From Lachnospiraceae bacterium (GTDB lineage Bacteria > Bacillota > Clostridia > Lachnospirales > Lachnospiraceae): a stretch of DNA of 64,000 bases. The translations under genes and the position numbers were made by a program. Under the pieces are notes generated by a model. The model did not search any database, was not told the DNA's origin, and worked only from the letters and a program-made list of their open reading frames with translations. Positions within the stretch are counted from its first letter, which is position 1. Every line of letters begins with the position of its first letter. Of the stretch, positions 34,936-45,300 are shown one piece after another. The stretch covers positions 261,984 to 325,983 of the forward strand of contig JAIEFE010000018.1 in the NCBI GenBank assembly GCA_029067085.1. Direction: 5' to 3'.

Positions 34936-34955
34936 AATTGATATCGCTATCAATT
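34936..34955. promoter_or_regulatory. 20-bp inverted repeat before the ferredoxin gene
   Basis: AATTGATA-TCGC-TATCAATT has perfect 8-bp arms and lies about 30 bp upstream of the ferredoxin start, in the likely promoter. The position suggests an operator for an iron- or redox-responsive repressor, but it does not fit the Fur or Rex consensus well enough for me to name one. Confidence 0.5.
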
Positions 34956-34984
34956 ATTTTTATCACATAAGGAGGGTAATAGTC

Positions 34985-35155
34985 ATGGCATATGTAATCA
35001 GTGATGCTTGTGTTGCTTGCGGCGCATGTGAGGGTCAGTGCCCGGTTGGCGCGATCAGCATGGGCGACGGCAAGTTTGAGATTGATTCCGATAAGTGCAT
35101 CGACTGCGGTTCCTGCGCAGGTGTCTGCCCGACAGGTTCCATCTCTCAGGGTTAA
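34985..35155 (+). CDS. 2[4Fe-4S] ferredoxin
   Basis: A 56-residue clostridial ferredoxin carrying electrons in anaerobic metabolism. Both cluster motifs are intact: CVACGACEGQCP and CIDCGSCAGVCP. The ATG is preceded by AAGGAGGG. It is a single-gene unit with an inverted repeat in its promoter region and converges on the MerR-type gene; a GAACGG/CCGTTC hairpin (35165-35189) after the stop may be a weak terminator. Codon use appears strongly biased, as expected for abundant ferredoxin. Confidence 0.95.
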   Translation: MAYVISDACVACGACEGQCPVGAISMGDGKFEIDSDKCIDCGSCAGVCPTGSISQG

Positions 35156-35191
35156 TCTCTGATACGAACGGATTTCGGAAGGACCGTTCTC

Positions 35192-35857
35192 CTATTTCTG
35201 GGGAAGCGGTTCTTTCTTTTTGCCCATGCCGAAACGTTCCCGCGGCTGATGCCTCTGGCGGATCATCTCATCGATCTTTCGGTAATGCTCTTCCTCCTGC
35301 TTCCAGTGCGCCTCGTCCCGTTCCTCCTGCTGCCTGAACTGGTAATCCAGCTCCTTCAAGATACTCTCCTTGATCTCCGTACACATTTCCCGATTGGCGT
35401 TCTTCACGGCATCCGTCACCAGATGCTGCAGCAGATACTGTAACCTCGCCGCCTTTTTTGCCTTTTCGTCATCAACGGACTCCGCATACTCCTGCAGATC
35501 TCCTCCGGGGAGCTCCATCACCGTCTCCTTTCCCTTCGTCATCGTGACCATATACTTCTTCGCCTTTTTCATGACCATATCCTCCACTTTTTCTGTCATT
35601 TCCTGTTCAGTCGGCGTCACAGGAAACGTATTATCCCCGTGCAGGACCTGCCGTATCGCCTTGAGCTGCAGCCCCTGCTCCTTCAGATGCTTGATCTGCC
35701 GAAAGCGTTCGATATCCTCTTTTGTGTAGCTGCGATGCCCCATCTCGTTTCGCCCGATGGCAAGTGAAAGTTCTTCCTCCCAGTAGCGGAGCACATGCGG
35801 TTCCACCCGTACCAACTTCGAAGCCTCCGAAATGTAATAGATTGTTTTTCCCTCCAT
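35192..35857 (-). CDS. MerR-family DNA-binding protein with coiled-coil tail
   Basis: A 221-residue protein. Residues 1-75 form a MerR-type winged helix (YYISEASKLVRVEPHVLRYW, then GHRSYTKEDIERF). The rest is charged and helical (ELDYQFRQQEERDEAHWKQE) and lacks the cysteines of metal-sensing MerR proteins, recalling RacA-like or other structural MerR proteins. The ATG has GGGAGGAAAGG upstream. It follows dnaB after a terminator. Target genes are unknown. Confidence 0.8.
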   Translation of the reverse strand: MEGKTIYYISEASKLVRVEPHVLRYWEEELSLAIGRNEMGHRSYTKEDIERFRQIKHLKEQGLQLKAIRQVLHGDNTFPVTPTEQEMTEKVEDMVMKKAKKYMVTMTKGKETVMELPGGDLQEYAESVDDEKAKKAARLQYLLQHLVTDAVKNANREMCTEIKESILKELDYQFRQQEERDEAHWKQEEEHYRKIDEMIRQRHQPRERFGMGKKKEPLPQK

Positions 35858-35871
35858 CCTTTCCTCCCTTC

Positions 35872-35915
35872 AAAAAAACAAAAAGAAACGTTCCCGGTCA
35901 GGGTTCGTCTCTTTT
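35872..35915 (-). terminator. Terminator after dnaB
   Basis: AAAAGAGACG pairs with CGTTTCTTTT (one G-U) around a 16-nt loop that has its own CCC/GGG pair. A T-rich run follows on the minus strand. It is just after the dnaB stop. Confidence 0.75.
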
Positions 35916-35922
35916 GTAAGTG

Positions 35923-37260
35923 TTATTTCGCTAAATTTGCAAACTTCGTATAATCCGGCAGCCATACCAGTTCCACGGTTCCGATAGGGCCGTTTCTCTG
36001 CTTCGCAATGATAATCTCCGCGATGCCCTTTTTTTCGGTATCCTTGTTATAATAATCGTCGCGGTAAATGAACATGACCACGTCCGCATCCTGCTCAATA
36101 GCCCCCGATTCACGCAGATCCGACAGCATGGGTCTGTGGTCGGGCCGCTGCTCCACCGCACGGGAGAGCTGAGACAGCGCTACAACGGGTACCTTGAGCT
36201 CTCTGGCCAGCGCTTTTAAGGATCGGGAGATATCCGATATCTCCTGCTGTCTGGAATCGGTGGAGCGGCCGCTCCCCGACATAAGCTGCAAATAGTCGAT
36301 AATGACCATTTCCAGATTGTGTTCAAGCTTGTATTTGCGGCATTTGGAGCGAAGCTCCGAAACGCTGATACCGGGCGTATCGTCTATGATGAGATTCGAC
36401 TTGCCGATCTCGGCGGCGCTCTCGATCAGCTTCTCCCACTCCACATCCGAGAGATTCCCCGTCCGCAGATGCTGGGAATCCACCTTGGCCTCCATGGAGA
36501 AAAGGCGGTTCACAAGCTGTTCCTTTGACATCTCAAGGCTGAACACCGCCACTGTCTTATTCTGCTTAAAGGCCACATATTCCGCCACATTCAGGACAAA
36601 GGCCGTCTTTCCCATGGAAGGCCTCGCCGCGATCAGAATAAGGTCTGAAGGCTGTAAGCCTGCGGTCTTGTAATCCAGATCAAGGAAGCCCGTCGCCACA
36701 CCCGTGACGTTGCCACTGTTGTGGGAAGCCCGTTCGATGTTGTCCATCACGTCCATCACGATCTGTCGAATGGGAACAAACTCACCGCCGCCGCGCCGCT
36801 GGATCAGATCAAAAACCCGCTTCTCCGTATCCTCAAGAATGGTCTCAAGATTCTCCTTGCCGACATAACAGTTGTTGGCGATCTCTTCATTCAGACGAAT
36901 CAGTCGCCTTAATACCGCCTTGTCAGAGACGATGCCCGCATAGTATTTCACATTGGCAGAGGTCAGCGCCGCCGTGATCAAATCTCTGATAAACTCAGGA
37001 CTGGCAACTTCGGGGGGCACATCCTTTTCCTTCAGACGATCCTGAAGCGTCACCGGATCCACCGGCTTTCCCTCGTCGTTCAGCTCCACCATGGCATCAA
37101 AAAGAACGCCGTACTGTTTGCTGTAAAAATCCTCCGAGGTCACGATCTCCGAGGCCGTCACAATGGCCTCCGCATCCATGATCATAGCGCCAATGACAGC
37201 CTGTTCCGCCTCTATGCTGTGAGGCAGTATTCTTTTTAATAACGCTTCCTCCGCCGCCAT
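35923..37260 (-). CDS. dnaB: Replicative DNA helicase DnaB
   Basis: A 445-residue hexameric 5'-3' helicase of the replication fork (called DnaC in Bacillus). It has an N-terminal domain (LPHSIEAEQAVIGAMIMD) and a RecA-like C-terminal domain with Walker A AARPSMGKTAFVLN and the segment VIIDYLQLM. No intein is present. The start codon shares one base with the rplI stop (TAATG), so translation is coupled. gdpP-rplI-dnaB is the classic Firmicute order. Confidence 0.96.
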   Translation of the reverse strand: MAAEEALLKRILPHSIEAEQAVIGAMIMDAEAIVTASEIVTSEDFYSKQYGVLFDAMVELNDEGKPVDPVTLQDRLKEKDVPPEVASPEFIRDLITAALTSANVKYYAGIVSDKAVLRRLIRLNEEIANNCYVGKENLETILEDTEKRVFDLIQRRGGGEFVPIRQIVMDVMDNIERASHNSGNVTGVATGFLDLDYKTAGLQPSDLILIAARPSMGKTAFVLNVAEYVAFKQNKTVAVFSLEMSKEQLVNRLFSMEAKVDSQHLRTGNLSDVEWEKLIESAAEIGKSNLIIDDTPGISVSELRSKCRKYKLEHNLEMVIIDYLQLMSGSGRSTDSRQQEISDISRSLKALARELKVPVVALSQLSRAVEQRPDHRPMLSDLRESGAIEQDADVVMFIYRDDYYNKDTEKKGIAEIIIAKQRNGPIGTVELVWLPDYTKFANLAK

Positions 37261-37709
37261 TAGGATTCCTCGACTACTTTAACTTTCAGTTTTCCTGTCA
37301 CCTTCGGGTGGAGTTTCACGCCCACCTCGTATGCGCCGAGTGCCTTCAAGGGTTCGGGGAGCTGAATCTTTTTCTTGTCAAGTTCAAGACCGCACTGCTC
37401 CTTTGCTGCCTGCGCGATCTCCTTGGTGGAGACGGACCCGAAAGTTCTGCCGCCCTCACCGGACTTGATCTTCACAGTTACTTCCTTTGTTTCGAGAAGC
37501 TGCGCCAAGTCTTTTGCCGCTGCAAGCTGCTCCGCTGCCACCTTGTCGGCATTGGCCTTTTGGAGCTTTAGGTCATTTTTATTCTTCGCGTTCGCTTCCA
37601 CGCCCAGCTTCTTCGGCAGCACAAAATTGCGCGCATACCCGTCGCTGACATTCACAATATCGCCCTTCTTTCCGAGCGTTTTCACATCTTCCAGCAATAT
37701 GATCTGCAT
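37260..37709 (-). CDS. rplI: 50S ribosomal protein L9
   Basis: A 149-residue L9, beginning [20 protein letters not shown], with the long connecting helix and a C-terminal rRNA-binding domain. The ATG at 37709 is the family start; a longer frame adds ten residues without support. It is between gdpP and dnaB and overlaps dnaB by one base. Confidence 0.97.
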   Translation of the reverse strand: MQIILLEDVKTLGKKGDIVNVSDGYARNFVLPKKLGVEANAKNKNDLKLQKANADKVAAEQLAAAKDLAQLLETKEVTVKIKSGEGGRTFGSVSTKEIAQAAKEQCGLELDKKKIQLPEPLKALGAYEVGVKLHPKVTGKLKVKVVEES

Positions 37710-37760
37710 ATGTATTTTACCTCTTTCCTTATTTATCACCGGAGTCAGCAGCGAAGCGGC

Positions 37761-39818
37761 TTACTCCAGTTCCCCTTCCTCGATCATCGCGTCAAGCGTT
37801 CTCTTGATGCTCTCAATGCCTTCCTCGATGGTGCCGGTTTCAAGCTGCGCACCCGCCACGTTCAGATGGCCGCCGCCGCCCATTCTCTCCATGATGACCT
37901 GCACGTTCACCTCGTCGATAGAGCGTGCGCTTATGTATATGATTCCATTATATCTTGTAAGAATAAAGCTGGCGCGGATCCCCTTGATGTTGAGAAGTTC
38001 ATTGGCCGCCTGCGCACCCACAACAGTAGGACTTGCCACATCCTCTCCCGAACAGATGGAGATCGCGTAAAACCGCCGATAGATCTCGGCCTGGCTGACC
38101 GCATCCGCCTTCGCCTTGTACTCCGCCGCGTCGTCCCTGAAAAGCTTTCGCACACGGGTCACATCCGCACCGTTCCTGCGCAGATAGGCCGCAGCCTCGA
38201 AGGTTCTGACGCCCGTCTTTGTCATAAAATTATTTGTGTCAATCATAATGCCCGAATACATACAGTCGGCTTCCTCAGACCTAAGCCGCAGATCGTCGCT
38301 GATGTACTGTAGGATCTCCGAAACCATCTCGCAAGCTGAAGAAGCGTAGGCCTCGATATAGGAGAGAGTCGCATTCTCGATGATCTCCGTACCCTGCCTG
38401 TGATGGTCTAAGACTACAATAGACTTACAGCGTTTCAAAAGTTCAGGACATTCCGTAATGCTGGGCTTATTTACGTCCACCACCACCAGCACCGCATTGT
38501 TTCCCACCGTCTCAAGCGCAAGCTGACCGCTGATGATCATATCCTCTGCATAGTCATCCTTGTCGCGGAACATATCCACCATGGGCTGCATGGAACTTGT
38601 CACGTCGTTTAACACAATATGCGCCTTCTTATTCAGAGCCTGTGCAATCCGATAAATACCGATGGATGCACCGAAACTGTCCACATCACCGATGCGGTGT
38701 CCCATCACATAGACCTCATCCTTGACGGAGATGATCTCGCGGAGAGCATGCGCCTTCACTCTCGCCTTTACGCGCGTGCTCTTCTCCATCTGCTGACTCT
38801 TGCCGCCATAATAGATCACATTCTCAGGCACCTTCACCACTGCCTGATCACCGCCGCGGCCAAGAGCAATGTCGATGGCGTTTCTCGCAAACTCATAATT
38901 CTGCGCGTAGGAGAGGCCGTTTAAACCCATGCCGATGCTGATGGTGACTGCCATCTCATTTCCGATATTGACAGTCTTTACATCCTCCAGCAGATCAAAA
39001 CGGCTCTCCCGCAGGTGGTTTGCCGACTCCTTGCGCATAATGACCAGATATTTGTCTTTCTCGAGTTTCTTGCAGATGCCGTCCAGCGCAGCTATGTATT
39101 TGTTGACTTTTCGGTCGATCAGGGCAATCAGGAGGGAACGTCTGACTTCCTCTACGCTCTCAAGCGCCTCCTCATAGTTGTCCAGATAGATGAGCGCTAC
39201 CGCAAGGGACTGGTTGTCCACCTCTTTTAAGGCAATCTGCAGCGCGGTCTCATCAAACAGATAAAGGGCGATCAGATAGCCCTCATAACCCTGTGCTTCG
39301 ATGATATCACTGTTTTCAGCCATCTCTTTCAGGGAAATTTTTTTCAGCTTTGCAAGATAAGTGCCTTCTTCATACTGCACACGACACTCTACCTCGTCGC
39401 TGGTATCCTTCTGTCCGGGCAGCTTGTCCTTCGTGATGGAAGAGAATAGAGCCGTCACTGACTTGTGAAATCCCTTCTCCTGATGCGTCAGCTTTTCAAA
39501 AGCGATATTCGTCCAGATGATCTTGCCCGAGTCGTCCAGAAGAGCATGCGGCAACTCCAGATCCCGCAAAAGCCTTCTCTGAATCTGCCCGTACTGCGTC
39601 GCAAAGCTGATCAGCTCATTCATAATGACGGGTTTGTTGTAAAGCATCATCGCCAGCACGATCGCAATATAGAAAATCAGATAGGCAGTCATCACGAGCC
39701 CGGCCCGATAATCCAACATGTAGATCAAAATATCCACGACCGCGAGCAATAATCCCAGATATAAGGAGGATTGCAGATACGACTTCATCCTCCCTTTTAG
39801 CTTAACTGTATTTTTCAT
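37761..39818 (-). CDS. gdpP: c-di-AMP phosphodiesterase GdpP
   Basis: A 685-residue membrane phosphodiesterase that hydrolyses c-di-AMP. Two membrane helices (about residues 13-60) are followed by a PAS-like domain, a degenerate GGDEF domain (KYLVIM at the motif position) and a DHH/DHHA1 domain (VMGHRIGDVDSFGAS, VVLDHHRQG, GGGGHLNVAGAQ). The ATG at 39818 follows GAGGAA; the upstream start would be TTG. It begins the gdpP-rplI-dnaB group and balances CdaA at 12 kb. Confidence 0.95.
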   Translation of the reverse strand: MKNTVKLKGRMKSYLQSSLYLGLLLAVVDILIYMLDYRAGLVMTAYLIFYIAIVLAMMLYNKPVIMNELISFATQYGQIQRRLLRDLELPHALLDDSGKIIWTNIAFEKLTHQEKGFHKSVTALFSSITKDKLPGQKDTSDEVECRVQYEEGTYLAKLKKISLKEMAENSDIIEAQGYEGYLIALYLFDETALQIALKEVDNQSLAVALIYLDNYEEALESVEEVRRSLLIALIDRKVNKYIAALDGICKKLEKDKYLVIMRKESANHLRESRFDLLEDVKTVNIGNEMAVTISIGMGLNGLSYAQNYEFARNAIDIALGRGGDQAVVKVPENVIYYGGKSQQMEKSTRVKARVKAHALREIISVKDEVYVMGHRIGDVDSFGASIGIYRIAQALNKKAHIVLNDVTSSMQPMVDMFRDKDDYAEDMIISGQLALETVGNNAVLVVVDVNKPSITECPELLKRCKSIVVLDHHRQGTEIIENATLSYIEAYASSACEMVSEILQYISDDLRLRSEEADCMYSGIMIDTNNFMTKTGVRTFEAAAYLRRNGADVTRVRKLFRDDAAEYKAKADAVSQAEIYRRFYAISICSGEDVASPTVVGAQAANELLNIKGIRASFILTRYNGIIYISARSIDEVNVQVIMERMGGGGHLNVAGAQLETGTIEEGIESIKRTLDAMIEEGELE

Positions 39819-39977
39819 AGGATTCCTCAATCAATCCGAAATGTTCCGAATTGATTTCTTTCCAAACAGCATACAAAATATCATACCGTATTCAGTATAG
39901 CATTTTTTCAGAGAGACCGCCACACCAATATATAGGGCTTTTTCGCCACAATATGGCAAAATATGGTATAAAGGCGC

Positions 39978-40007
39978 AAAAAAACCGGGTGCCAAAACAC
40001 CCGGTTT
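39978..40007 (-). terminator. Terminator of rpsF-ssb-rpsR
   Basis: AAACCGGGTG and CACCCGGTTT form a 10-bp stem with a 6-nt loop, followed by TTTTTTT on the minus strand, 12 bp after rpsR. Confidence 0.9.
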
Positions 40008-40019
40008 CAAGGTTTTCCT

Positions 40020-40280
40020 TTAATCCTGCACATAAGGCATGATCGCCAAATGTCTAGCCCTCTTGATCGCAACGGTGAGCGCTCTCTGGTGCTTTGCACA
40101 GTTGCCGGTGATCCTTCTGGGAAGAATCTTGCCCCGCTCGGAAATATATCTGCGAAGCTTATTGCTGTCCTTGTAGTCGATCACATTATCTTTGCCGCAG
40201 AATACACAGACCTTTTTCCTTCTGCGCATCCCTCCCTTTTTCTTAGGGAAATCCGGCTTTTCAGATTTATTGAATGCCAT
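40020..40280 (-). CDS. rpsR: 30S ribosomal protein S18
   Basis: An 86-residue S18 with the CVFC pair of the zinc-binding (C+) form, and [19 protein letters not shown]. The ATG at 40280 has AGGAGG seven bases upstream. It is the last gene of rpsF-ssb-rpsR. Confidence 0.97.
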   Translation of the reverse strand: MAFNKSEKPDFPKKKGGMRRRKKVCVFCGKDNVIDYKDSNKLRRYISERGKILPRRITGNCAKHQRALTVAIKRARHLAIMPYVQD

Positions 40281-40329
40281 AATCATACCTCCTAATCTCA
40301 TTTAAGCGCCAATGCGCGTCAGCGCTTCG

Positions 40330-40773
40330 TCAGTTGAACGGCAGTTCTTCGTCGATCCCGTCAGGAATATTCATAAAGCCGTCCCCTGCGGCCGCCGGTG
40401 CAGCCTCTGATCTGGGTGCGGGCGTGTATCCGCCATCCCCTGCGGATGCGTTCTTGCTCTCCGCAAACTCATGCTCCTCCACAACTACCTCTGTGGTGTA
40501 CACCTTGACGCCGTCCTTATTCGTGTAGCTTCCTGTCTGGATACGGCCCGTAACTGCGATCTTCGTGCCCTTGTGGAGATATTTCTCGGCAAATTCGCCC
40601 GATCTCCCAAAAGCGACGCAGTTGATAAAATCTGCCGTCTGTTCATCGTTATTGCGGTTAAATCTGCGATCTACTGCCAGCGTATATCTGGCTATCGCCG
40701 TCGCATTTTCCCCCTGAGAATATCTCACCTCGGGGTCTCTTGTTAAACGTCCCATCAAAATAACTTTATTCAT
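40330..40773 (-). CDS. ssb: Single-stranded DNA-binding protein
   Basis: A 147-residue SSB with an N-terminal OB fold (MNKVILMGRLTRDPEVRYSQ), a Gly/Ala/Pro-rich linker, and the acidic protein-docking tip IDEELPFN. It is encoded between the S6 and S18 genes, the standard Firmicute arrangement. Confidence 0.97.
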   Translation of the reverse strand: MNKVILMGRLTRDPEVRYSQGENATAIARYTLAVDRRFNRNNDEQTADFINCVAFGRSGEFAEKYLHKGTKIAVTGRIQTGSYTNKDGVKVYTTEVVVEEHEFAESKNASAGDGGYTPAPRSEAAPAAAGDGFMNIPDGIDEELPFN

Positions 40774-40788
40774 ACGAATACCTCTTTC

Positions 40789-41079
40789 TTATTTCTCGTC
40801 TTGTCTGACGCACAGGTATCGGATGACGTTGTCCATGATGCGCATACGGCTCTCAATCTCGCCGGGAGCGGTGCTCTCAGCTTCGAACCGGATGAAGTAA
40901 TAAAAAGCCTCTTTCATCTTCTGGATTTCGTAAGCGAGTCTTTTCTTACCCCAGTCGTCCACTTCCGTGATCTTTCCGCCGAACCGCTCCACCAGAGCTT
41001 TTACCTTCTCCACAACAGCGGCGCGCTCGTCATCTTCGATCTTAGCGGTGACAACAACGGCTAACTCATACTTGTTCAT
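40789..41079 (-). CDS. rpsF: 30S ribosomal protein S6
   Basis: A 96-residue S6 beginning MNKYELAVVVTAKIEDDERA and containing WGKKRLAYEIQKMKEAFYYF. It is the first gene of the operon, with AGGAGG upstream and its own promoter. The ~95-nt leader has two small hairpins (TGGC/GCCA at 41137-41149 and CTCCTTT/AAAGGGG at 41106-41126), but I cannot see the conserved core of the known S6:S18 autoregulatory motif. Confidence 0.97.
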   Translation of the reverse strand: MNKYELAVVVTAKIEDDERAAVVEKVKALVERFGGKITEVDDWGKKRLAYEIQKMKEAFYYFIRFEAESTAPGEIESRMRIMDNVIRYLCVRQDEK

Positions 41080-41173
41080 GCTTTCTACCTCCTTTTGGTC
41101 TCTGGCCCCTTTCTTCTGTAAAGGAGCAAGGATGTATGGCGTAATGCCAAAAATTAGTATATCACGGGTATCT

Positions 41174-41202
41174 ATAATAGCACAGTCTCAGAAAATGTGC
41201 AA
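41174..41202 (-). promoter_or_regulatory. Promoter of rpsF-ssb-rpsR
   Basis: TTGCAC, 17 bp and TATTAT on the minus strand, about 95 bp upstream of the S6 start. Confidence 0.6.
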
Positions 41203-41230
41203 GAGGATTTTGCATCTTAATTATTATGAT

Positions 41231-41259
41231 TGAAACTGAACGGGGAATGGGATACATTA
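41231..41259 (+). promoter_or_regulatory. Candidate promoter of the unidentified two-gene operon
   Basis: TTGAAA, 17 bp and TACATT on the plus strand, about 45 bp upstream of the first gene. It is divergent from, and about 30 bp apart from, the rpsF promoter. Confidence 0.45.
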
Positions 41260-41302
41260 ATAGTGTAACGATAAAATTTTATACAAAAGGGGGATTTTGC
41301 TT

Positions 41303-42310
41303 ATGTCAAGATCAATGCTTGATGAGAACCTGTCAATTTTAATCCGTGAGAGCCTGGATGATACCGGAAATGCGCAATGCGTAAGCGCTTCGCCCGATAT
41401 TATTGTTCGGAAAACCAAGTTCAAAGAGGATGACCTGGCGAAAATATTCCTCGAAACCTATAGTCAGGATATCAGCCTGGAAAGCGACGACAGCGGAAAG
41501 ATGTACCTTTACGTGCGTTTTAAAAACACTTCCGATGAGCCGCTGACAAACTTCTATATCCATCTCTACCGCAACCATCTGGGGCTAAGCAATATTCCCA
41601 GTGACTGGAGCCGCTATGAGATGAAAACCGAGGCCGGAACACCCGCATTTATAGAATGTTTGGGAGCCCAAAAAATCGGAGCAACGCCGGCATTTGTTTA
41701 TGACAAAAGTTCACTGGGTTGTTATCCAAACTGTTTTGTTGCCGTTGCAACCCGGGAAAAGAATCCGGATTATTCTTCCATCAATGACTACACCAAATAT
41801 ATTCAATGGGTTAACAAAAAGAATGTAGCGGCCAGAAATATCTGTGTCATTCCCGTTCGGTCGGGAATACATACGCAGATAGTCACTGCGGATAATCCGG
41901 ATACGACCCGTGAACGGAGGATGTTGATTCTGGTCAGCATTGAGGAAAATACTCCATCAGGAATCAACTATGGAATCCGGCAGACAGCATTCGGGATTGA
42001 GGAAACGCGAACTTACATAAAGAATGACTCTGCGACCGGCTCTATTGCCTGCGTCTTTCACATGAAGTCCGGAGGACATAGCGAATTTGAAATATGGTTT
42101 GAAGCCGGCAGAAGGGATTCTTCCTATGTTAAGTACAAGACTGAGTTTTTCATACTGGATGAGGGTGACTCTGATTCGATTCTGAATCAGTACCTTGTCG
42201 ATCTACACATCGGGCTTGCCATTCCGAACGGCACGGAAAATACCTCCTTGATCTCCGACTGCGGCCACTTACTCGGATGCTGTTATTTCAGAGGCAGTGA
42301 ATGCAGATGA
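41303..42310 (+). CDS. Unidentified protein with CARDB-like beta-sandwich features
   Basis: A 335-residue protein with no signal peptide or membrane helix. Residues 30-80 (SASPDIIVRKTKF, then KMYLYVRFKNTSDEPLTN) resemble the SPDI-V...N..YVRV.N.G pattern of CARDB-type beta-sandwich domains, and NVAARNICVIPVR near residue 174 resembles the end of such domains. The second half (about 215-335) looks like another beta-rich domain. I do not know its role. AAAAGGGGGA precedes the ATG, and the same kind of site precedes the next gene 25 bp on, so the two are surely one operon. They may act together as binding or structural proteins. Confidence 0.75.
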   Translation: MSRSMLDENLSILIRESLDDTGNAQCVSASPDIIVRKTKFKEDDLAKIFLETYSQDISLESDDSGKMYLYVRFKNTSDEPLTNFYIHLYRNHLGLSNIPSDWSRYEMKTEAGTPAFIECLGAQKIGATPAFVYDKSSLGCYPNCFVAVATREKNPDYSSINDYTKYIQWVNKKNVAARNICVIPVRSGIHTQIVTADNPDTTRERRMLILVSIEENTPSGINYGIRQTAFGIEETRTYIKNDSATGSIACVFHMKSGGHSEFEIWFEAGRRDSSYVKYKTEFFILDEGDSDSILNQYLVDLHIGLAIPNGTENTSLISDCGHLLGCCYFRGSECR

Positions 42311-42335
42311 TACACAGGAAAAGGGGGAATATTAC

Positions 42336-45300
42336 ATGAACACAAACGGATTTCAGGCTCTTTATTGTAACCACGACGGTTATGCGGAAATTCCTTGGGC
42401 GCAGCCGGACAAAAATCAGTTTTCCATAGCGCTGCACTTTCTGCCGGACACAATACCGCAAGAGGGAACGCTTCTTTCTCTGGGTGAGCATTTGAAAGTG
42501 GGATTTTCCCACGGGAATATTCAGGTAAATGGAACCGGCTCTTCCTATAGTTCCGAATATACAGCGCTGCCACAGTGTAAAAACACACTTGTGATCGTTT
42601 GCAGCAACTGTGATATTAAAGTTTACTGCAACGGTATATCGACTGTAACAACAACATTGCCCGATTACCCGGGCCGCATATCCCATCTGCGCATCGGAGA
42701 AAATCTTCCGGCTGTCTGTATTTTTGATGTCACAGTATTTCACAGACTGCTTACACTGCCGGAAATATTGCAATGCTCTGCGAAAAAGCCGACGCAATCT
42801 CAAAACCGTGTTGTTTTTTCAGACGCCACTGTCCCTGCAGATATCACGCTGCATCAATGTCAGATAGAAAACTGCGTCTACACACTCGACTGCAGGGATG
42901 GCGCCATTTGTCTGCCGTATGCCGATTTCCCCGATAAATATACGATTTCCTTCTCGGTATATCTTACCGACCGTAACCGCATGGATGGTGTTCTTTTTCA
43001 GTCTCCTGATGTCAAGGTAAAAATCTTATATGAGAGAGGCCGCATTGCTCCTCAGCTTATCATTCAATACACGGAAGGACCCGAGATCAATGTACCCCGC
43101 GGCTTCAAACGGAATCAATGGATCAATATCACCTTCGTCTTTGACGGTTTCAGGAATTATATCTACTTTGACGGCGCATTCATACAATGTGTTGACTACT
43201 ACCCGTCCGGAACGCATACGGGAGATATCACCGTCGGACCGTTTGACGGTTACATGGATACCTGCATCATTGTCAATCACGCCGTATCCGGGGATGCACT
43301 CGCCGGCTTTCTGAAAAACCCGCCCGGTATATTTGACACTGATCTTCTGTATTTCTTTGATTTTGGAAGCAGGCTGCTGCAGGAAAGCCGTCATAATATC
43401 AACCTGACTTCTTCCGGCGCAAAAATCGTTCTTGCCAGAGGCACGGGCGCGCTTACCGACGTTAAAAAAAGAATAGCCGCGCCCGAAAACAAGCGGACTT
43501 ACAGTGATTTTGTCAACTGGCAGATCGGCGTGATCATCCGCCTGCTGGTGGAATGGATTCACGAGCAGTTCGGGATTTATCCGAACAGGGGCAATATAGA
43601 CATGGAAAAAGATCCCTGGGAAATCGAGGTAGATCTGCGACAGTTTATCCACAAGGAAATCCTGTCCATGGCGGAGGCACAGGAGCTTTTGTTCTATTAT
43701 GATGATACTGATAACGCGGAACAGCAGAATCGCATTTTGAATCTCATTCAGGCAATGGAAAAAAACGGCACTCTGAAAAAACTCATGGAGTATCTGTACC
43801 AGGAGGATGACGATCAGGATTCAATCTACGATATTATACGGGCAATGCTCATAGCGGCTGCACTTGCAGCAATCATGCTGGCGATAGCAAATATGCTGAA
43901 TGGCATAAAGCTGCCTCCAAAGCCTCCTAAACTGCCCGATCTGCCGGATCTGGATGACGATGATGATGATGAGAAAGAAAAAAAGAAGAAAAAGACCAAT
44001 ATCCGTATTAAACAGGCCGTATTAACGGGAGATCTGCGCATTATTATGGATGGAGATGCCAAACTGCAAATCGCATCCGACATAGCTGAAGCCGAAAAAG
44101 AAACACAGAGCGCTGCGGTCTTCATTAAGGAAAACCGCGCAGGGATTCCCACTGTGAAGGTAGAGCTCTCCTTTCGGGGCGACAACGACGACTTCATCGT
44201 ATCTGCAAAAAATACTGACGGTCACGTGATCGCAGATATGCAGCAATCTGTTCCCTACAGCGGAAGCAATCCGCCGCCGATATCTCTTCAAGTGCATCCT
44301 GAGAATTTCAGAGGAAAGTATGGTAAGTGTTCTGAGACTTTGAAATGGCAGTGCCGCTCCAAAGACGGTAAACAGTCTACATTCTTGGGGGAAACTGCAT
44401 TTGAACTATATTTTCTGGAAAAGAAACCCTGCGGCCCCTGGATGGATACCGTGCCGATCGAATGCCTTGAACTGTGCGCCGATTGTGCAGCACACGCGGG
44501 TAATAACAGCGCGGGATTTTTTATGGACTATATAAACTACATCATGGACGGTATAGTAAAACCGGACAACATGGCATACACGCCGGATCATGCCGTCAAA
44601 AAATCCTTTTCTCAAATCGATCCGAAAAAAGATAAAAAATCTATTTTTGATGTGAAAGGATTTACCCGTACATGCCGTTCGGGCGGGCATGATATCGCAT
44701 ATTATGACAGGGTATACTCAATTGCAATTTACGGCTATCTGCAAGGAGATGCGGAAATCAGTACACTGGGGCTTTGCTCCGGTATCACCTGGGAAGACAA
44801 AAATGGGATGCAGGATGGCGCACGCCTTCTATTCCGAAAACCCGGACAGACGGAAGATTTTTTCTGTTCGGAAGAGTATATCCACAGCGTGACTGCGAGA
44901 GGGAAGAATATTTACGATGCCCTGCTCGGCGTCAAAGGGCTTCCCTTTTCTGAGAACCCTGATGAACCTTTAACGGGCGTCTCTAATGCTTATAATTACC
45001 GTGAGAAATATTATCTCGAGGGCTCCTATTGCCGGCAGCTCTTCTCCCTGAATGGAGGTGACTGGCAGCTCGGGAATGGCCTTACCGACTTTTGTCAGAC
45101 AGCCGAGGGAAAAGAAGCCGATAGAGCGGATGATCTGCCTGAAGACCGGGTAGTCGGATTGGTTGTTCCGGGACTACACGGCTATATACACCAATACAGA
45201 ACGGATGCTGACGAGGAGGTAGTAAATCACATCCGCAGTCAGCAGCGGGAGGATCCTGATTTTACCGAGGTCTGCCACAGCATCAGCTCTTACCGGATCG

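Noticed and set aside
41080..41180. S6:S18-binding autoregulatory leader
   Set aside because: Small hairpins are present, but the conserved core of the known motif could not be found.
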